NCBI GenBank assembly: GCA_015499995.1
Contig: JADNRV010000040.1
Location: 248,001-312,000 of the forward strand
Reading direction: 5' to 3'
DNA from: Flammula alnicola
Lineage: Eukaryota; Basidiomycota; Agaricomycetes; Agaricales; Strophariaceae
DNA: 64,000 bases
Program-made: the position numbers and the translations under genes
Part shown: piece by piece, positions 46,280 through 58,789 of the stretch
Numbering within the stretch: position 1 is the stretch's first letter
Layout of the letters: every line of letters begins with the position of its first letter
The notes under the pieces: model-generated
What the model was told of the DNA's origin: nothing
Seen by the model: only the letters and a program-made list of their open reading frames with translations
Databases searched by the model: none

Positions 46280-48105
46280 TCACGCATACACGTTCTCGTC
46301 CCAAAACTGCTGCGCGTTCATATTCGCAAAGATCTCCTCTTCCGCTGACGGTGCCCAGGCCGCGTCGTGCGTTTTCACAGCCTGTGTTGGGACAAACGAA
46401 CATGTTAGGTCACGTAAAAAGAAGACAAGAAAGAGAAAACAGAATCCGAGGAATAATACGTAATAATAAAAGAGAATGAACAACAACGAACCTTGCTCAA
46501 GAATTCCCTACTCCTGCCCATCTCCATCTCCAGATACGCGAGGAGCGACGTTTGCTGCTGGACATCCTTGAGCACGCTGTCGACTTGCTCCTTTGTGAAC
46601 TGTGCAGGCGGATCGGAGAACGTGACTGTGCCGTCGGCGGAGATTTGGGCGGTGATATCGTTGGATTCGATCTGTCCGAAGAATGGGATGAAGGAGAATC
46701 AGAACCAGAATAGAGCTGCTGTGCGGAGGAGGACATAGTGGAAGAAGAGAAAAGGGGAAACGCCTGCGTACCATGCTCAAAAGCAACGCTCTGACTTCAT
46801 CCTCTGATTCGATCTTGACCGCCCGTCCGATGTCAGCGAGGTGCAGCGTCACGTATGTCGCTGTGAGCTTCTTGAGTACCCATCGGGGTGCACGAGCTAT
46901 GGCTTGTTGGAGGAGCCCGAGGTTTTTATCCTGAAAACGTCAACCAGCATCAGTATCATATGCCAGGTTAAACAATAAGCGACGAAGGAATACAAGGAAT
47001 ACAACACACCTGCGCGAATGTCTGCCTCTCCTTCTCATAAATCTCTCTCATCAACGCCGCGTTCTTCGGGTACGCATTGATGAAAGCATTATACGCCGTG
47101 TTCTTGAACAGCCGCACCAGCTGCGGGTGCGCGTACTTGGGCAGCGTCGGGACCTTGCCCGCCGAGATCAGCTGCACCAGCCGCAGCTTCTTCAGGGCCT
47201 CCATCTGCAGCGCGGCGGGGTAGGTGCCCGGGCTCGTCACGCAGATCTCGAAGTACTCCTCGGCCTCCTTCCACCGCTTGAGCGCGGCGAGTGCGATGCC
47301 GCCGATGTAGTGGTACGTCAGGCTGTCGGTGTAGTGCAGGTCCGGGCTGAGCGCGGTGTCGATTTCAGTGATGGGGTGCGAGAGGATGGGCAGGGCCGGG
47401 AGGAAGTTGCGTGTTGAGACGCATGTCTAGGAACACGTCGTTATTGTTGGCTTCTGTTTAAATGAGAAATACGTACAAGAAGAAATATGGAGTGGATGGT
47501 AGTGAGATAAGAAGGACTGGGAGGATATCGAGTCACTAGGTCGTACAGTGGCGGAATGGCCAAGCTAGGCTGCATCGAAGACAACATCAATGTGAGATCG
47601 GTCAAAGGTGGGTTGAGAACATACATTTCCGATATGTGACGCCAAACGCTGGATCCCTTTCGCCAACTTGGTTACTGTCAATGTTCAGTTCTACTTTCTT
47701 TCAATAAGTTGAAAGCCGACACACCACGATCAGGAGCCAGACGAGCTTGATCTGGGTCGAAGTTGTGGCAGAAATTTTGCACGACTTGCCAGGGAGGAGG
47801 CTGGATGCTCGAGAAATTGGCGCCCAGTCTTGCAGACCTTTCACCAAGAGTCCACGTCGAGCTTCTAACAGACCATTACAGGAAAAGGCCACTCACAAGA
47901 TGTACAGGACGGCAAGACCATACATCCGCACGTCCAACAGTATCACTGGGTCCTGTCCATCCGACAAGGAGCTCGATAGGATGGCCTCTTTTTTTTCTCG
48001 TGGGATGTTTGATTTTAAGATGTTGTTGAGCGATGGGATATGAGTCGTGGAGATAATTTGGGCGAAGAGAGTATCGATGTATATAGGATTGTTCGTGGAT
48101 GACAT
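46280..48105 (-). CDS. CSN3: COP9 signalosome subunit 3
   Basis: Subunit of the COP9 signalosome, which removes Nedd8/Rub1 from cullins. Eight exons (48105-47897, 47837-47725, 47674-47625, 47569-47477, 47426-47010, 46930-46772, 46671-46492, 46381-46280) give 440 residues. Seen: N-terminal helices with VVQNFCHNFDPDQARLAP and TKLAKGIQRL; the tetratricopeptide-like part around LTYHYIGGIALAALKRWKEA and YFEICVTSPGTYPAALQMEA; then the PCI domain with LGLLQQAIARAPRWVLKKLT, TYVTLHLADIGRAVKIESED and the winged-helix part SNDITAQISADGTVTFSDPP, and a C-terminal helix. Acceptor of intron one was set at GTGAAAG to give ILSARLG. Exon five is GC-rich relative to the rest. CSN3 fits better than other PCI proteins because of the spacing of these segments, but Rpn3 or eIF3 relatives cannot be fully excluded. 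Confidence 0.82.
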
Positions 48106-48321
48106 CTTGAATACTAGGCGTGTGTGGCGCATTCGCTGTGACTCCCTGCTTTGGGTCACCGCCACCATTATGTAATCATTTCCCATCTCCTCTCGCTTGC
48201 TCCACCAACACATGTGAAGAGAAGATATGAGAAACAACCTCAGGAAGTGCCTAGGAGAAGGAAAAACATTGGCAGGAGGCATACCATCTACAGAGGTCAT
48301 CTCAACAGCTATACAAATATT

Positions 48322-48560
48322 GTAGTAGAACAAATAGCAGGCATTGGAAGTGAATGGCATGACAAAGCATACCTGGGGCCATTTAACATTGTTCAATTGA
48401 CTCTACCCAGTACCCATCCTTATTAAGAAATATTACCTTTCATAAGTGCAAGTTGGTTGTTGGTTTCTATTTTTGACTGGGTCTTTGGGTGTTGCTTCTT
48501 TGAGTGCTCCTTCTTTTACTTAAAAATAGATGCTGAGAATTATTGGTTATCTCCTGCTTT
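48322..48560. repeat. Dispersed repeat family R2, copy 1
   Basis: Shares with two other copies the core ACATTGTTCAATT, TACCCAGT, AAATATTAC and TGGGTCTTT, then ACTTAAAAAT and TGCTGAGAATTATT in copies 1 and 3. All copies have the same orientation. Family unknown; the length of shared sequence and lack of CpG point to an old transposable element. Confidence 0.65.
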
Positions 48561-48615
48561 ATTTTGATAAATGACTGATCTCTCCCACTTCTTTACTTAA
48601 GTATGTACATTTCCT

Positions 48616-48616
<1 letters not shown>

Positions 48617-48652
<36 letters not shown>

Positions 48653-48657
48653 ATATA
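48617..48657. repeat. TA/TG microsatellite
   Basis: About nine TA repeats followed by seven TG repeats and TATATATA. Confidence 0.9.
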
Positions 48658-48799
48658 TAATATTGTCAATTTGAAAATGATACTGGCCTTCCTTGCAACT
48701 GAATAAAATATATTATCAAAAAATAATCTATTTCTTTGCCTTTCAGCACTTACACACAATTTTTCTCTCATTATATAACTACTTATCTTTGTAAATTTA

Positions 48800-49870
48800 A
48801 GGGCCTAGGTCAGGGCCCTTGCCTGTTATGGTATGCCGTGAGGTCATGCCGTTGATCGCGTTGATCAGTGATGGCCGTGCACGTGATGTGACCGACCCCG
48901 CCACGCATTTGGCCTTTGCCCGGTGGGTTTTCCCCCGTTCGAGGCCTGGGAACCCTCGTTCCCGGGTCGGAAAACCCCGTTCGAGGAACGCGTGTTCGGC
49001 GTTCGCGCGTGTTCGGTGGTTGCGTAACCCATGGGGGTTTTACCGTTTTGGCAGGCATGCGCGCTGCGCACTTGGGCGCGCGCTGCTCCTGCTCGGAGCT
49101 TGCTCTCGCCGTCTGCCCTCGAGGAGAGCACCTGAGCACCTGCCATCCCCTCCCTCACGCAAAATAGTAGTAGTAGGTTAGACATAATTCAACCTTAAAT
49201 TTTCGAATATGAAGCCTCCGAGGGCAAATTGTGAGCGCTACGAGGATTCCGAGCCCAAATTTAAGATTAAGTAGGAGTTAAGCTTAAATTCCTTAAATTC
49301 CTTAAATTCTTTAAATTGGGCTGGTTCAACTCTTAAATTGGGCTGGCGGAACACGGAACGGGGACTCAGAAAAGCCAGCTCGCTGCCTGCGGCGTCCGGA
49401 TTTTGCGTTGTACGTACTGGATTGATAAATTCGGACCCTGTTCAGACCCTGGTCGCGAACTGGTGTGCCCCCTCCTCTGACATTACGCAATCACCTTCCT
49501 GTTGCCGCTGGTTCAGCGGACGGCATTGCACTATATTTTTTCTCACTGCGCGGCTACATTCCCTCCCTACCTAATCCATTTTTGCTCCCTTACTTTTTTT
49601 TGTATACTTGTTAGCTAACTATACAAAACAATAGATTTTTCTAAAATTTCTTGGCCTGCAGCCTCATTTCTACATATTCTATGGACTTCACTGCATCCTA
49701 TTGCGTGTGATAACAACCCCGGGGCACCCAGACTTACTTACTTAGTGATGATGCCGCACCTAAAGAGGTACAGGCCTTGGTGCGACCCTTTGTCACGCTG
49801 TCAGATCGCGAATCTCAAATTTAGCGCGGCTGACAGCCGTATCCATGGTAAATTCAAGCGAATAAACAGA
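48800..49870. other. CpG-rich island inside the depleted block
   Basis: This 1.07 kb has many CG dinucleotides (for example GCGCGCGCTGC near 49075), whereas both flanks are depleted. It contains three TTAAATTCC-like units near 49280-49310. No ORF has recognisable content. Probably a younger insertion; its ends and target duplication could not be fixed by eye. Confidence 0.5.
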
Positions 49871-50060
49871 CTTATTTTTTCTACACACAATCATTTATAT
49901 CACTACATTAAATTACTCATGTTATATAAAATCTATTATTATTACTTCATTTACTTCTTATAATGACTTATGTTTTAAATGCACTGCTTAGACTTTTATT
50001 GATTTTTTCCCATGATAACTGGCATTGCTCACACATCAATCTTCTCTCATAGGAATAATC

Positions 50061-51714
50061 AAATAGCAATCAATGCCAGTCTGAGCAGTGATTCTAATAA
50101 GTGTAGATTATAAGGAATGAATGTAGAAGACATGGCTAAACTGAATAAAAGACAAGCTGAGCTCTCAGATGAGGAAGCTCATTCAAATTTACTGATCATT
50201 GCAACCATGGCTCTTGTACCAATATCATGCCTATACCTGTGCAGCTCTTTACCCTTCCAACTGGAGCTTGGAGCATTTCATATGATTTTTTTTTTTAAAT
50301 CTGTATTTACATTCTTTGAGGTTGCCTTATGTTGGATGTCACATTGTAAACTAGTCTGTCTATCTAAGAATCTGTGATTTATTTAGTCTATACACTTGCC
50401 TCTTGGTGGCCTCCTGAGGTGGCATGGGTCACATAAAAGTGTTGATATAGTAGCTAGGAGAGTATGTAGTAAAGATTATAAGGGAGTAGGTTAAGGGTGG
50501 AGAGACCAAAGTGTAAGGTATATACAATAAAAGTGTAAAGTGTGAAAGGATGGGAATTATAAGAATTTTATAGTTTATGGTACAAAAGTGATTGGAGTAA
50601 GAGTATAAATGAATGGATTCTGGCTTACCTTGAACTGGACATTAAGGTGGATGGAGAGGTGCTTCATTCAGGCTAGGCACTGGGGCTCTGTCTGGGATTT
50701 TTGTTCTTTGCTTTGGGGGGTCTGAGGTTACCATGTGTGTCATAGAAGTGTCCTGTGGCATATATGTATCTCAGCAGAGCAGGTCTTGCCTGGATGTCTC
50801 TATGTATGTTGATTTTGATTTCAAGCATGAGATCTATTTCTTTCTGTAATATTGCTTACTTGTCATCATAGGTGGGGCATAGTTTGAGGAAGTGTGACCA
50901 TTTCTGGTTTCTTTTTGCATGATTCACAGATTGGTGATTCAGCTTGTTGGATTCTGTGGAGGTACGTTCAAAGGGCAACATAACCTGTTCTAAGTTGTGT
51001 GAGGATGCTGGTGTGCTGGTGTTCTAGCTCGTATGCTGATTCTAGAATTTGGAGGTGGGCATGAAGGGGTCTATCTGTGATAATCGGCAATACCTGGGCC
51101 GGTTTCAGAAGTTTTCTTCATACATTTTGATTATTTTTGACTTGAGTTTTTGCTTAGTATTTCATATAATATATCAATAAATCAGACAGAACTTGATTTG
51201 CTCAATAGTTGGAATGCAAGCCAATGTTAGAGGCAGTATCTTTTAGAATTTGAATGAGATTTATTAGATCAAACAGTGAACTCATATTGACAAATTATCC
51301 AGCTGTTGACATTGGCAGTCTTCACCTGTCATCAATATTCAGATTACAAAGTGGATAGAGTCGGACCAATTTTTGTTTGGATTCTTATGCAGAATTTGCA
51401 ATGCATACAGCCTAAAATAAAGATCCAAATGACAGTCCAAGGACTAAAAATGCACTACTATCACCACCTGTATATATTTAACATCATAATTAATATGCAA
51501 CTTGGGGGTGCTGGCACATTGCAGTTGTTGGGTCCAGTCCCAGCAAGCTCTATTCCTCTCAATAGGCTAGTAGTGGGGATGTTGGTGTGCCAGTCTCTGT
51601 AGTGCAGATTTAGGTGATTAACTGCCAGTATATACAATGATCACAAATAATGTGATTAATTGAATCAACAGGAGGGTTTGATAGTAGGAGTGGACATAGA
51701 CAGTTTGATAGATG
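50061..51714. repeat. Dispersed repeat family R1, copy A, split by a LINE fragment
   Basis: Bases 50061-50286 and 51159-51714 together align with copy B at 52406-52956 (for example TTTAGAATTTGA, CAAATTATCCAG, GGAGGGTTTGATAGT). Copy A additionally carries about 270 bp of unshared sequence at 51360-51630. No coding function is visible. Confidence 0.7.
50287..51158 (-). mobile_element. 5'-truncated non-LTR retrotransposon (LINE) fragment
   Basis: About 870 bp inserted into repeat R1 copy A. On the minus strand it ends in poly(A) (T-run at 50286-50296). The insertion is flanked by ATTTCAT-ATGAT at 50275-50286 and ATTTCAT-ATAAT at 51159-51170, a 12 bp target duplication with one difference. The minus strand still shows the end of a reverse-transcriptase ORF: a cysteine knuckle SPICESCKKKPE, then, after a frame slip, LKLCPTYDDK, EIDLMLEI and a stop at 50673. 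Knuckles of this kind close LINE ORFs. The 5' end is lost, as is usual after incomplete reverse transcription. Confidence 0.72.
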
Positions 51715-51964
51715 GCAACATTTGTCACACCAATATGTGCCATTCTCAAAAACCTTGCAAGTTGACCAAAGTCTTTATCCTTCCTGTAATTTACTAAACA
51801 TAGAATATTCAGGGTATATTTATAGATAGTCATAGTTCTTCATGCCAGGTAGTTAGTTAGCATGCAGATGTTTTTCTAAAGTCTCAAATTTATTTATTTA
51901 TTTTGCCACCCAGGTTCACTGCTCAAAGTTCTTGAAAAAAGAAAAGAAAAAAAGAGTACATGAA

Positions 51965-52127
51965 ATGATATTAGCAGCAAATTGAAAAAAAAAAAAACAA
52001 AAAACAGAAAACAAAAAACAAAAAACAAAAAACAAAAAACAAAAAACAAAAACAAAAAACAAAAACAAAAAACAAAAACAAAAAACAAAAAACAAAAAAC
52101 AAAAAACAAAAAAAAACAAAAAAAAAC
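51965..52127. repeat. (CAAAAAA)n-type satellite tract
   Basis: About twenty units of C followed by 5-6 A. It also explains the long hydrophobic FCFLFFVF frame on the minus strand, which is not a gene. Confidence 0.95.
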
Positions 52128-52405
52128 TCAATCCATAGCTATGTAAACACCAGTCCATGTCTCCTTCTGTCACATGAAATCCAAGACATTCACTGATGGC
52201 ATAGCCACTTGTGCTCATACATGCTATTTTATCCATCGACAATGGACAAGGTTGTGTTCATTAAGGGATGGACAAGATGAGAGTTGATCAATAGATGAGC
52301 CAGGACTGAGGCTAAACCAAGTTAAAGCTGAAGACTATCTACTACAACCAACCTACTATTTATACTACAGAAAGCCTTTTATAGTCTCCCAGAAGCCCTT
52401 TATCT

Positions 52406-52956
52406 AACAGCAGTTAGTGCCAGCCTGAGCAGTTATTCCAGTAAGTATAGATTATGAAAAATGAATGTAGAAAGCATAGCTAAACTAAATAAAAGATGAG
52501 CTGAGCTCTTGGGTAAGAAAGCTCATTTAAATTTACTGATCATCACAACTATTACTCTTGTACCAAATATTGTGCCTGTACTTCAGCAGCTCTTTGCCCT
52601 TCTAACTAGTGCTTGGCACATTTTATATGATATATCAACAAATCAGATAGAACATAATCTGCCCAACAGTTGGAATGCAAACTGATGTTAATATCAGCAT
52701 CTTTTAGAATTTGAGCCAGATTTATCAGGCCAACCAGTAAACATGTATCAACAAATTATCCAGATGTTGACATCAACAGGCTTCACCCATCATTAATATT
52801 CAGACTACAGAATAGATGGATAGTTAATTGTCTGAATCCTGAATCTGTGCTGGAGGGGCTGGTGCCCCGTACATACAAGGATGTCAAATAATGCAATTAA
52901 ACCAATCAACTGGAGGGTTTGATAGTGAGGGAGAGCATGGGCAGTTCAATGCATGG
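52406..52956. repeat. Dispersed repeat family R1, copy B (uninterrupted)
   Basis: Preserves the empty site of the LINE insertion seen in copy A: ATTTTATATGATATATCAA near 52620. Same orientation as copy A. Confidence 0.7.
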
Positions 52957-53125
52957 TATGATAGTCATATCATGTGCACCGTGTCTCAGTCTCTCTTTTC
53001 ACTTATAGTCACATAGCTAAGTAGTTCATTTTCTTGTCAAAATAACATACATCTTGACTTGTTACAAAATTTCTTGTTAAGTTGTCCTTGACTGTAACGA
53101 ATGGCAACATTTGTCAGTGCACAGC

Positions 53126-53240
53126 CATATTTGTTCAATTGGTGCTACCCAGTACCCACCTTTATTAGGAAATATTACTTTCTTGGGTTGCAAAATGGCT
53201 GCTGGTTTCCTTTTTAAATTGGGTCTTTGGGTGTTATGCT
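53126..53240. repeat. Repeat family R2, copy 2 (truncated)
   Basis: Retains TTGTTCAATT, CTACCCAGTACCCA, AAATATTACTTTC and TGGGTCTTTGGGTGTT but lacks the 3' portion of copies 1 and 3. Confidence 0.6.
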
Positions 53241-53429
53241 GACAGTTAGAAGATGACAGATGAAATGAGAGGTAAAATACTGACCTGCATGTGATATAGA
53301 ATATCATGAGATGAATGCAATCCTATAGTTTTTGTCATTTTTTCTTGAAGTGATAGATGATTCTGGTTAAGAATCAACTTGGTTCTAATGATACATGATA
53401 TAAAAGCAGAAAAAGAGAGAATAAACTAG

Positions 53430-56110
53430 CTACTCACCTAATACAAATGGAAGATGCATATATTTCCACATTAGTGTAATCATTGTCATTCTAAAATGCC
53501 TCAGAAAAGTACTAAAGGCCATGGACAAATCCACCAAACTGAAAAAAGCCTCATAAGCATAAGCAATAGGAACAAAAGTAGTATTAGACTGAATGAACAT
53601 GTAGCAAAAACAACATACAATTTTGTCTGGTGTTGCCAAATTATCATCTAGAGCTTCCTTGGTCCAGAGTATAACAGGATATGTTTTTCTGTCAGTTGGG
53701 CTAGGAGAACATATGCAGTGCATCTGATCTTCCATAACAGTGTAGTTTGGACCACCTTTATGTTCTTTGCTTACATCTTGTAGTTCTCCAGATTTTAGAC
53801 CATGAAGTGCATGTGTTTTAAGCTCTACAAGGTGTTTCTTTTTAAGTGGCACTATAAATGATTTGCTGGCTCTAGAAAGCAATATAAGCACCTTGAAAAA
53901 TGTCAATAAAATAGCATATCATTCCAACTCAATTCAAGTTGCATTTCTGAACATTCATTCTCCAATTCTCTTAAACTGCTGAAGCTCCTCTCTTATTGCT
54001 TTCACATACTTGAGACAATTGTGATTATAACAGCAAGTAATAATGATGATGAGCAGCAACAACACTAAATACTGCTGCCAAGGTGGGCAGGAGCAGCAAT
54101 GCAAGGCAGGAGCAGTGAGGTGAGGTGGGCACAGTGAGGCAAAGTGATGGCAAAGCAACAAGGAACAATGGCCTTGGTGAAGCCAGGTGTAGATAGCATC
54201 TGGTGTGGGTGCAACAAGGGCATAAAGAGACATGGGAGGCATACAATATCAGGCTAATGTCAGGCACTGTAAATCATGGTGAGTGCAGCATGTGCCTTTT
54301 CTAACCCTTCTAGCCCATTAATTCATGCCTTAGCTTGCAAAACAAACTCTTTGCTGCTCCAGAAACACTAACACTGACAGTAATAATATGTGGGCAGTGC
54401 AGAAATGATAATGTGCTTGTATCCACACCCTACACTCCAAAGCCTGCACATATCATACTCACTTCACCTGTCAAGTTGTTATTGTGCTGCATCCTCCCCA
54501 CTCAACATGATACAATATCACAGCCTTCCTAGTCATAAACTGTTTTGACAAGCATCTGCAGCTTGTAGTATTTGCTTTACACCTCATATGTAGAGTAGTA
54601 GATACTTACTTTCTCAATATATTGTTTTGACAACTCTTGCAGTGTAAATGAATTGCTCCCAAAGCTTAAAACAAGACAAACATGCAAGTGCAACAAGGTG
54701 ACCTAGGATGAATAGATATTTTGCTTTTTTCCAGTCAGTGTCAGGCCTTAGGCTCCACAATGTCAGGGACCTCTGGTCTCATGTTGGATGTCTCTTTGCT
54801 GAAAAGCAAAATGGACTTATAAGAATAAAAAATAGAATATTGGAAGAAATACTTACATTGTTTTGATACAATTAGTCTGGTAGACTGTGGTGTCTGTCCC
54901 ATCTTGAAAATGAAAATGCAACTTGTCCTAAATTTGAAATCATGTTAATGTTGACAGAAAATGTGCCTTGGAATATAGACACTCACTCTGCTAATTCTCT
55001 CCATATGACATTTGTGCACTGAGATAAAGCCCAATTATAGATGTCAATATTGAGGCCTGGCACTATGGAAGAGCATGGCTTATTCTCACCATCAACTTCA
55101 GCAGTGGGTACTACCAGCTTGTGATATTGATCCTTTCAACATGAAGCTGAGTCAGCAACCTCAATAGTAAGGCTTTGCAATACATACTGCACCATCAGTG
55201 GAACCTTCTTTTTTTGGAAGACAAGAGAGGCAGAAAATTAGTGAGGGATGATATAGTATAGTGGAGCATTTACTGCAATTGACATTATTTCTTGCAGTTT
55301 CTGAGTGTTCAGTGACCCTTTATATAGAGGATAACAAAATAAGACTAAGTAGGAATCTCTAACACATTCAGTGAAGATTCATGATGTCAACAGAATAAAA
55401 GGATATAAAGTTCAATAATGAATGAATATGGGGAGATTCCAATGAGGGTATACCTTAGTGTTTTGTGAGCAGTACATCTTGTTGACACTGATAAGAAACC
55501 CAGTTTTATCAGTCCTGGTCTGGTCAAGGGGTGCTGATGCAGCCAGGTCCAAGAGCCAACTCTTGGTGTAGTTATGGTTGACTGACATAACTCTGTCCAT
55601 CTATTGGGGGTGTGCGGTAAGAGCACCAGTGTGTGCAAGCTTGACAGCCAGCAAAATAAACAGCTTCTGCACATACATAATCCAACTGAGCATCTTTTCT
55701 TTTAAATACTTGATTAAACTGTATTCTGTATCCATGGAACAGAGTGGGCAGTTGCTAGTTATGCCATATGTGTGAGGCAGAAGGATTTCGATAACAATGC
55801 TGACTGTGTTTTCCAGTCAAATCCATATCTGGGCTATATCTGGGTAAAGGATGTACCTCTCTCGAATGCAGAGTATCTTCTTGCTAAATGAATCACGGTC
55901 CCTCAAGAGGTGACCCCAGATAGCACCATTGAAAAAGTCATCTGCAAGCACAAAATCAAGGTACAGCTGAGCCCAGTAGTTCCATTGCATCTGCCTAATT
56001 TGCACTCTTGTAGGTGAGGGCATTACCTGTTTGTCTAACAGCAGCTTTGGAATGTTATGCAGCAGGTCCCTTTCAGTGCTGTTTCTTTCAAGACTCCAAA
56101 GTGTCATCAC
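53430..56110 (-). pseudogene. Decayed multi-exon ORF, probably transposon-borne
   Basis: Minus-strand segments keep coherent coding text in order: WNYWAQLYLDFVLADDFFNG (near 55.95 kb), MDRVMSVNHNYTKSWLLDL (55.58 kb), YHKLVVPTAEVDGENKPCS and GLNIDIYNWALSQCTNVIW (55.05-55.12 kb), and KSFIVPLKKKHLVELKTHAL with PVILWTKEALDDNLATPDK (53.65-53.86 kb). Stops and frame changes separate them. CpG is nearly absent. I do not recognise the family; the look is of a fungal transposon-associated protein. One decayed gene or two neighbours is undecided. Confidence 0.35.
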
Positions 56111-57635
56111 ATGATATAGCTCTATTTGATGAATAAATATGTTGTACAGACATGTAGGTTCCTGCTTGTGACATCAGACTGATGTTTTATAGTTTGTCAA
56201 GCATTTAATTACATGAGATGGCCCAAATGAGTTCTCTTTAATAGATGTGGTGGACATTATATCTGGACTAAAACATGTCAGTTACACTTTCTCTCTCAAA
56301 TCAACATGCATTTTACCTTGCACAGAGGGTTCTGTTGTGTAATGCAGGCATTTCTGAGAGGCGATCACATCTGTAAAGATGTGTAAGAGAATGAAAAGAC
56401 TGGATAGTACTCTGGAGGTGCACTATCTACTGGACGTCCTTTCTAATCACATTAGCCTTCAGTAAGGACCTCTGACAGGTAGTGGTTGTTTCTAAATAGC
56501 ATTCAAAAACACAGATACAGAATAAAATGCTATTTCTTTATCTGTCTAGATAGCCAGTGCAAAAGTAAAAATATAATAATTGCTCTGTATATCAAGTACT
56601 CATCAAGTAATTACCTACAAATACAAGCATGCTGTAAATATCATATTAGATTTAGAGAGGAACCCCCTTTCAATTAGCTTTTTATCTAGATGGACTACTA
56701 CAGTGTTAGCTGCTAACTAATCAGAGTCAAATCTTGGATCTTCAAGTGGATTGACATTAGACAGCCAAATTATTGGCCTTTCTCATTTGACAGTCCTCTT
56801 TCTGGAGTACTTGTCAGTCAGATTAAACTCTGCCTATCCACCAAACCAACATTTGTAGTTAGTAAATTTTGTAGTGTAATAGTCATCAAAGATAATATAT
56901 ATTCAGCTCTTTCATTAAACTGGTCCAAATTGAAAATGGAATTATAATAGGTATGATGGCCTAAGGATTATTGAGTAATTTATTATCAGGTCTTTTTTCA
57001 GGATTTCTAGACCTAATGTACCTTTCATACCAGTTGTTCATGATTGAAGTAATGTGAGTAAACTCCCCAGGCTTGTAATCTGACTAAAATAAGTGCTTTT
57101 TTTTCCCATGCATACAGCAGAATTGACAACAAAAAAGCAGGCTGTAACAATTATTTGTTTCTTCATAGGATGTATAAGTACAAATGTAAGCCCAAAACTG
57201 TTTCTCTATAGATGTCTATAACCTGTTTAAATGTAGTGCTTATATTCTAACATTAGAATGAACACCATCAATGTCCATGACTCTAGAATTTTTATAACAA
57301 AAAACTTTGTTCCAGCACACCAAAATATACCCATGACAGCCTCTATCTTCATAAAACTCTTGCACTGCAAATTATTTAACTGGCTTGGACTTGAGCCTGT
57401 CCATTAAAATAGTGACCTCAGCAAAATGTTTATTACCAATCTACTGCAATATTAGCAATGTGTTCAATTATCCAGAATTATCAAAGCAACATATTTGGCT
57501 GTAGGTTAAAAAACACTTCTTGGTACTCTACCTAAAGTTGCTTTCTCTAGTGTGAACTATGATACTCACATTCGGTCAGCAGAAAGAATACCCTCTATAA
57601 GCACTTTGATAACAAAAATAGCAGTAAATATAGAG

Positions 57636-57871
57636 GTAGAAGGAATAGCAGGTATTGAACTAGTCAACTGAGTAAAAATAAACTAAGTGTAAGCCTAGCA
57701 TGTATCCAGGATTATTTAACATTGTTCAATTAGCCTTACCCAGTGGCTATTCTTAATAGAAAATATTACTTTTTATTATAATTTTGACTGGGTCTTTCAG
57801 TGCTGCCTCTTTAGATGCTTTTTTTTACTTAAAAATCAATGCTGAGAATTATTAATCATCTCTTGCTTTGT
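57636..57871. repeat. Repeat family R2, copy 3
   Basis: Same core as copy 1, from GAATAGCAGGTATTG through TTTAACATTGTTCAATT, ACTGGGTCTTT and ACTTAAAAATCAATGCTGAG. Confidence 0.65.
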
Positions 57872-58113
57872 GCTTTCTGCTAGCATTGTGGTATCAATAG
57901 CCTCAGTGGGCCTTGGATAGTGCTTTAAAATCTGATTTAGATTCAAGGACTTGTCAACAGATTGGTGTGCATCAATGGGTTCAGGGATGCTGGTGAGTCA
58001 GATGATGGGTTGGAGGATTGTATCCTAAAACCTGAAGAATTCATAAAAAAAATGGATCATCTGAGAAAGAAGGCCTATGAATTGTGCTAGGGTTTTGGGA
58101 CATGATCCTCTCT

Positions 58114-58608
58114 AGTAGTGCTTGGAAATCTGGTCTCAAGACCAGAAAAAGACCACACCAAGACTTCAAAAGACCACAAAAAGACGGGTCTTGATGAACC
58201 AGTCTTTGTGGTTAAGACCAGTCTGAACTGGCAGCTTTATATGCATCATATAACTCATTAAAACATCAAAACAACTGCAAGCACATAAAAAATGGTTGAA
58301 ATCTGACAAAGTTATGGTCAAAACTGTAAAATATTGGCTAAAATAGTAGACTGTGCAGAATTAAATCATATTTCACTCAATTCTCAACCATTTTTAATGT
58401 TTTAGTGCTTGATTTCAAGGTTATATGTTAGGTAATAATTTTTATTAATTTTCAAAGGTGCAGTCTATGCCAGTCTTAATCAATTTTTTAATTTTTGGTT
58501 CAGTTAAAGACTGCAAAAGACTGACCAAGACCAGTCTTTCTTAGTTTTGTACAGTCTTAAGACTGCAATAGACTGGTCTCAATTTTAGTCTAAGGCTCTA
58601 GCACTACT
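58114..58608. mobile_element. Foldback-type non-autonomous DNA element, 495 bp
   Basis: Begins AGTAGTGCTTGG and ends with the complement AGCACTACT; both ends are rich in AAGACCAGTCTT-type motifs. The arms extend far inward, with AAAAATGGTTGA at 58288 paired to TCAACCATTTTT at 58384, so almost the whole element can fold on itself. Both flanks start with CTCT, a possible short duplication, but longer duplications are absent. The TIR tips resemble hAT-type ends only loosely. Confidence 0.6.
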
Positions 58609-58789
58609 CTCTGGGAGAGAAGGACTGTACATTGCACAAGGATTGCATAATATTGGTAGAAAACTGGAAATTCATTATTTATTCTCAACATTGATTTCAT
58701 ATATGTTTAAGAAAAGTTTAAGAAAAAAAACACTATTTCATACCCTGGCAGCCAAGGTTATCCACATCCAGATTCTAGCCAGGTTCACA

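Noticed and set aside
41280..48105. B mating-type locus
   Set aside because: A pheromone-like ORF is present but no STE3-type receptor with seven membrane spans is visible in the window, so a mating locus is not claimed.
48810..49185. Overlapping frames of 80-120 codons on both strands
   Set aside because: They reflect stop-codon scarcity in the CpG-rich island; content has no motif.
51894..52242. Phe/Val/Cys-rich hydrophobic protein on the minus strand
   Set aside because: Translation of the CAAAAAA tract; not a membrane protein gene.
53430..53906. Intact 158-codon gene on the minus strand
   Set aside because: Although open, it belongs to a chain of broken segments in CpG-depleted DNA and is listed as decayed.
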